DNA of 42,586 bases from Scalindua sp964584595 (GTDB taxonomy: Bacteria; Planctomycetota; Brocadiia; Brocadiales; Scalinduaceae). Made by a program: the position numbers and the translations under genes. Shown one piece after another: positions 40,774-42,586 of this stretch; position 1 is the stretch's first letter, and each line of letters begins with the position of its first letter. A model generated the notes under the pieces. That model did not search any database. It worked only from the letters and a program-made list of their open reading frames with translations, and was not told the DNA's origin. The stretch is from the NCBI GenBank assembly GCA_964584595.1, contig CAZPAM010000013.1, positions 1 to 42,586 of the forward strand, given 5' to 3'.

Positions 40774-42586
40774 CTATGCATGTTTCTTCTTCTTATCAGC
40801 AAGGCCTGCAAGCCAGAAAACCAGGGCTACAAGGGCCAGGAAAAGAATGACAATTAAACCGACAGTCCAGCCCATATAAGCAATACTAGGAGTAAATGAA
40901 CCTGCAGAAGTATCCTGCATATACCCGTAAATATGCCAATTCATCCTAAGGCCGGAACGTATGAAGCCCATCAATCCCATAAGAGTTACAATGGCTACAC
41001 AGAGAAGCAACAGGGCATACTGTGACCTGTGTGGTATTTTTCCCCACTGTATACCTCCCACTTCTTTAGCATCTTTAAAGAGAAAGACATCTATTATAGT
41101 ATTAACAATCAGACAACTTATCACTATTGAAACCTGTGTAACAGACAGATATCTTAAGACCAGATTTGCCTTTTCCATAACCACAAACCCATAATACCAG
41201 AAATACATTACTGCCATAACCGTAGTAACTATAAACAGGAATGTCTGCGCAAGCTTACCTTTATTTGCAAACGTAAGAAGGAGGGCAATGACAATTGCAA
41301 ATATCTGGATCACAAGACACGAGACAAGAGGAGAAACATACCGCAGTATATTTTCTTCCATATCAAGCCCCCTGAGCCCTAAAGCATACCACGCCAGATA
41401 CATCACAGTAAGACCGGCAGTAATAATCAGAGTAATCCTTGCACCGCTACCATGGCTTGAGAAAGGCTTTGTCTCGCCTTTATTGGCCCTTCTATACAAT
41501 AGGAAACTGAAGAATGTGGATAATATCAGGAGGTTTACAACTGCATTTTTTGCAGCCATAACACCGAAAAATTTCGAAAACGGATGGTACTGCTCTCCAA
41601 TAAGAGCTCTCTCCTCACCGCTTAATGGCAGGTTATGTGGTGTCAGCCAGACAGCAAAACAGAAAAAGATTACTATGTTTATGTATTTGATATAAGGAGT
41701 GTATCTTTCAGCACCCTTTATCCTGCTCATACCATTCCATAAATAATAATTTCCACCGATAAATAACATTCCAATAAGAATAGCCTGGACTATGAACGTC
41801 CAGGAAAAAGCACCACCCATCATTATGTTCCCCATAACGGGACTGGCACTATAGACTTCTCTTCCAAGATAATATCCGGCAAACGGGAGAGGTATCAAGG
41901 CACCCAACCCAATGAAATTACCTATATACCCCATCCAATCATAATGTGCCCTTTCCTTATCAGTTTTCGACCCCATGAATTTAACAGCAGCATAAGCACC
42001 CACTACAAAACCTCCAAAGGCAACATTAGCAATAATACGGTGGAAATTAACGGGCATCCATAGGAAATTATAGAATGCATGATAAAGGCTTGTTACCGTT
42101 CCGGTTTCCATATTAATACCGCTCGGTGCCATCATAAAAGTTGCCCAGGAATTAGCCAGCAACATTAAAGCCGTCCCGAAAACATTCAGCATTACACCAA
42201 TTAATATGTGCATCCACTTACCTTTAGGCGTCTTGGAAAGCAAATCCCACGAGTAGTAATATCCGTAAAGGCAGAAAACCTCTCCAAAGAAACAAAGCGC
42301 ATATATGAACATAAATGGATGGAAGACATCCGTCATATAGCGCATAAAGGCTGGGTAAAGGCCATACAAAGCAAACGCCAGCAGGCCGCCCAATGAGGCA
42401 GTTGTGGCGAAAGCAGCAGACAGAAGCTTTGTAAATTCGCGTGCTAAATTATCAAACCTTATATCACCACTCTTCACACCGATCATCTCAATAATTACGA
42501 CAAAGATCGGTACTGCTAATACAAAAGCAGCAAACATAAGATGTAATTCTGCAATTATCCAGACCATCAGCCTGCCATCTATTCCA
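40774..42586 (-). CDS. Cytochrome bd subunit I (CydA)-like membrane protein, 5' end probably outside the window
   Basis: At least 597 residues (from ATG 42567), with about fourteen hydrophobic helices. It resembles CydA: a His near the N-terminus (ELHLMFAAFVLAV, H9, position of the b595 ligand), FFGEVFCLYGYYYSWDLLSK (E95, like the acidic residues of CydA helix III) and MPVNFHRIIANVAFGGFVVG (H176, like CydA H186). The reading frame stays open from ATG 42567 to the edge (GIDGRL), so the true start is likely upstream, off the window. No CydB-like gene follows within the window; instead five cytochromes c do. The CydA quinol-loop GRQPW motif is not visible. I infer membrane quinol or haem-b electron transfer, not proven O2 reduction. 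Confidence 0.85.
   Translation of the reverse strand, partial: GIDGRLMVWIIAELHLMFAAFVLAVPIFVVIIEMIGVKSGDIRFDNLAREFTKLLSAAFATTASLGGLLAFALYGLYPAFMRYMTDVFHPFMFIYALCFFGEVFCLYGYYYSWDLLSKTPKGKWMHILIGVMLNVFGTALMLLANSWATFMMAPSGINMETGTVTSLYHAFYNFLWMPVNFHRIIANVAFGGFVVGAYAAVKFMGSKTDKERAHYDWMGYIGNFIGLGALIPLPFAGYYLGREVYSASPVMGNIMMGGAFSWTFIVQAILIGMLFIGGNYYLWNGMSRIKGAERYTPYIKYINIVIFFCFAVWLTPHNLPLSGEERALIGEQYHPFSKFFGVMAAKNAVVNLLILSTFFSFLLYRRANKGETKPFSSHGSGARITLIITAGLTVMYLAWYALGLRGLDMEENILRYVSPLVSCLVIQIFAIVIALLLTFANKGKLAQTFLFIVTTVMAVMYFWYYGFVVMEKANLVLRYLSVTQVSIVISCLIVNTIIDVFLFKDAKEVGGIQWGKIPHRSQYALLLLCVAIVTLMGLMGFIRSGLRMNWHIYGYMQDTSAGSFTPSIAYMGWTVGLIVILFLALVALVFWLAGLADKKKKHA

Noticed and set aside
40774..42586. 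Calling the membrane protein a true cytochrome bd oxidase subunit I
   Set aside because: No CydB in the window, the quinol-loop GRQPW motif is not visible, and cytochromes c follow. Only CydA-like is supported.

Overview
The window reads like a low-GC planctomycete, most likely an anammox bacterium of the Brocadiales (Scalindua/Kuenenia type). This is inferred from gene content, not from a marker gene. The clues are dense c-type cytochromes, one with a C-terminal half like the Pirellula/Verrucomicrobium-type heme-binding module; an ethylbenzene-dehydrogenase-like heme-b domain of the kind found in NxrC; a NarK nitrate/nitrite transporter beside an HPP-family protein; hemerythrins; and a membrane hydrogenase-like complex. 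No rRNA, tRNA, CRISPR array, transposase or phage gene was seen.

Layout. 1-1505: an AT-rich edge with a possible P-type ATPase relic, a good sigma70-like promoter, a doubtful 59-residue ORF and two adjacent hemerythrin-type genes. 1700-7563 (minus): a CusB/CusA heavy-metal RND efflux pair whose subunits carry an unusual load of Cys-rich metal-binding modules. 8116-11806: a Tat-exported DUF362 protein followed by an 855-residue fusion of a cyclic-nucleotide-binding domain, a degenerate sigma54-activator AAA domain and a NosR/NapH-like membrane iron-sulfur domain. 12122-14571: a sigma54-type promoter, an HPP membrane protein and a NarK with two extra N-terminal DUF1858-like domains. 14856-16403: a Cache-HAMP-PAS sensor with no output domain.

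16479-23654 is a six-gene Hyf/Hyc-like operon. Its large subunit lacks all four cysteines that bind the [NiFe] site, so it is better read as an energy-converting hydrogenase-related (Ehr) complex than as a hydrogenase. It is followed by a possible LCIB-type (theta) carbonic anhydrase-like protein, a CBS-pair protein, two TPR proteins, an exported protein with three copies of an unrecognised domain, a DUF6941-like protein, a small exported protein and a TIM-barrel isomerase-like protein.

33671-42586 (minus) reads leftward from the right edge as a respiratory cluster: a cytochrome bd subunit I-like membrane protein (probably cut by the window end), then five c-type cytochrome genes with ten CxxCH motifs in total, one fused to an ethylbenzene-dehydrogenase-like domain, and finally a UspA-UspA-PCP_red fusion protein. 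A reasonable inference is a membrane quinol/cytochrome c electron-transfer module. Neither oxygen reduction nor any specific substrate can be claimed from sequence. The most system-like novelties are the sensor/AAA/iron-sulfur fusion, the cysteine-less hydrogenase-like complex next to a carbonic-anhydrase-like gene, and the bd-like multi-cytochrome cluster.
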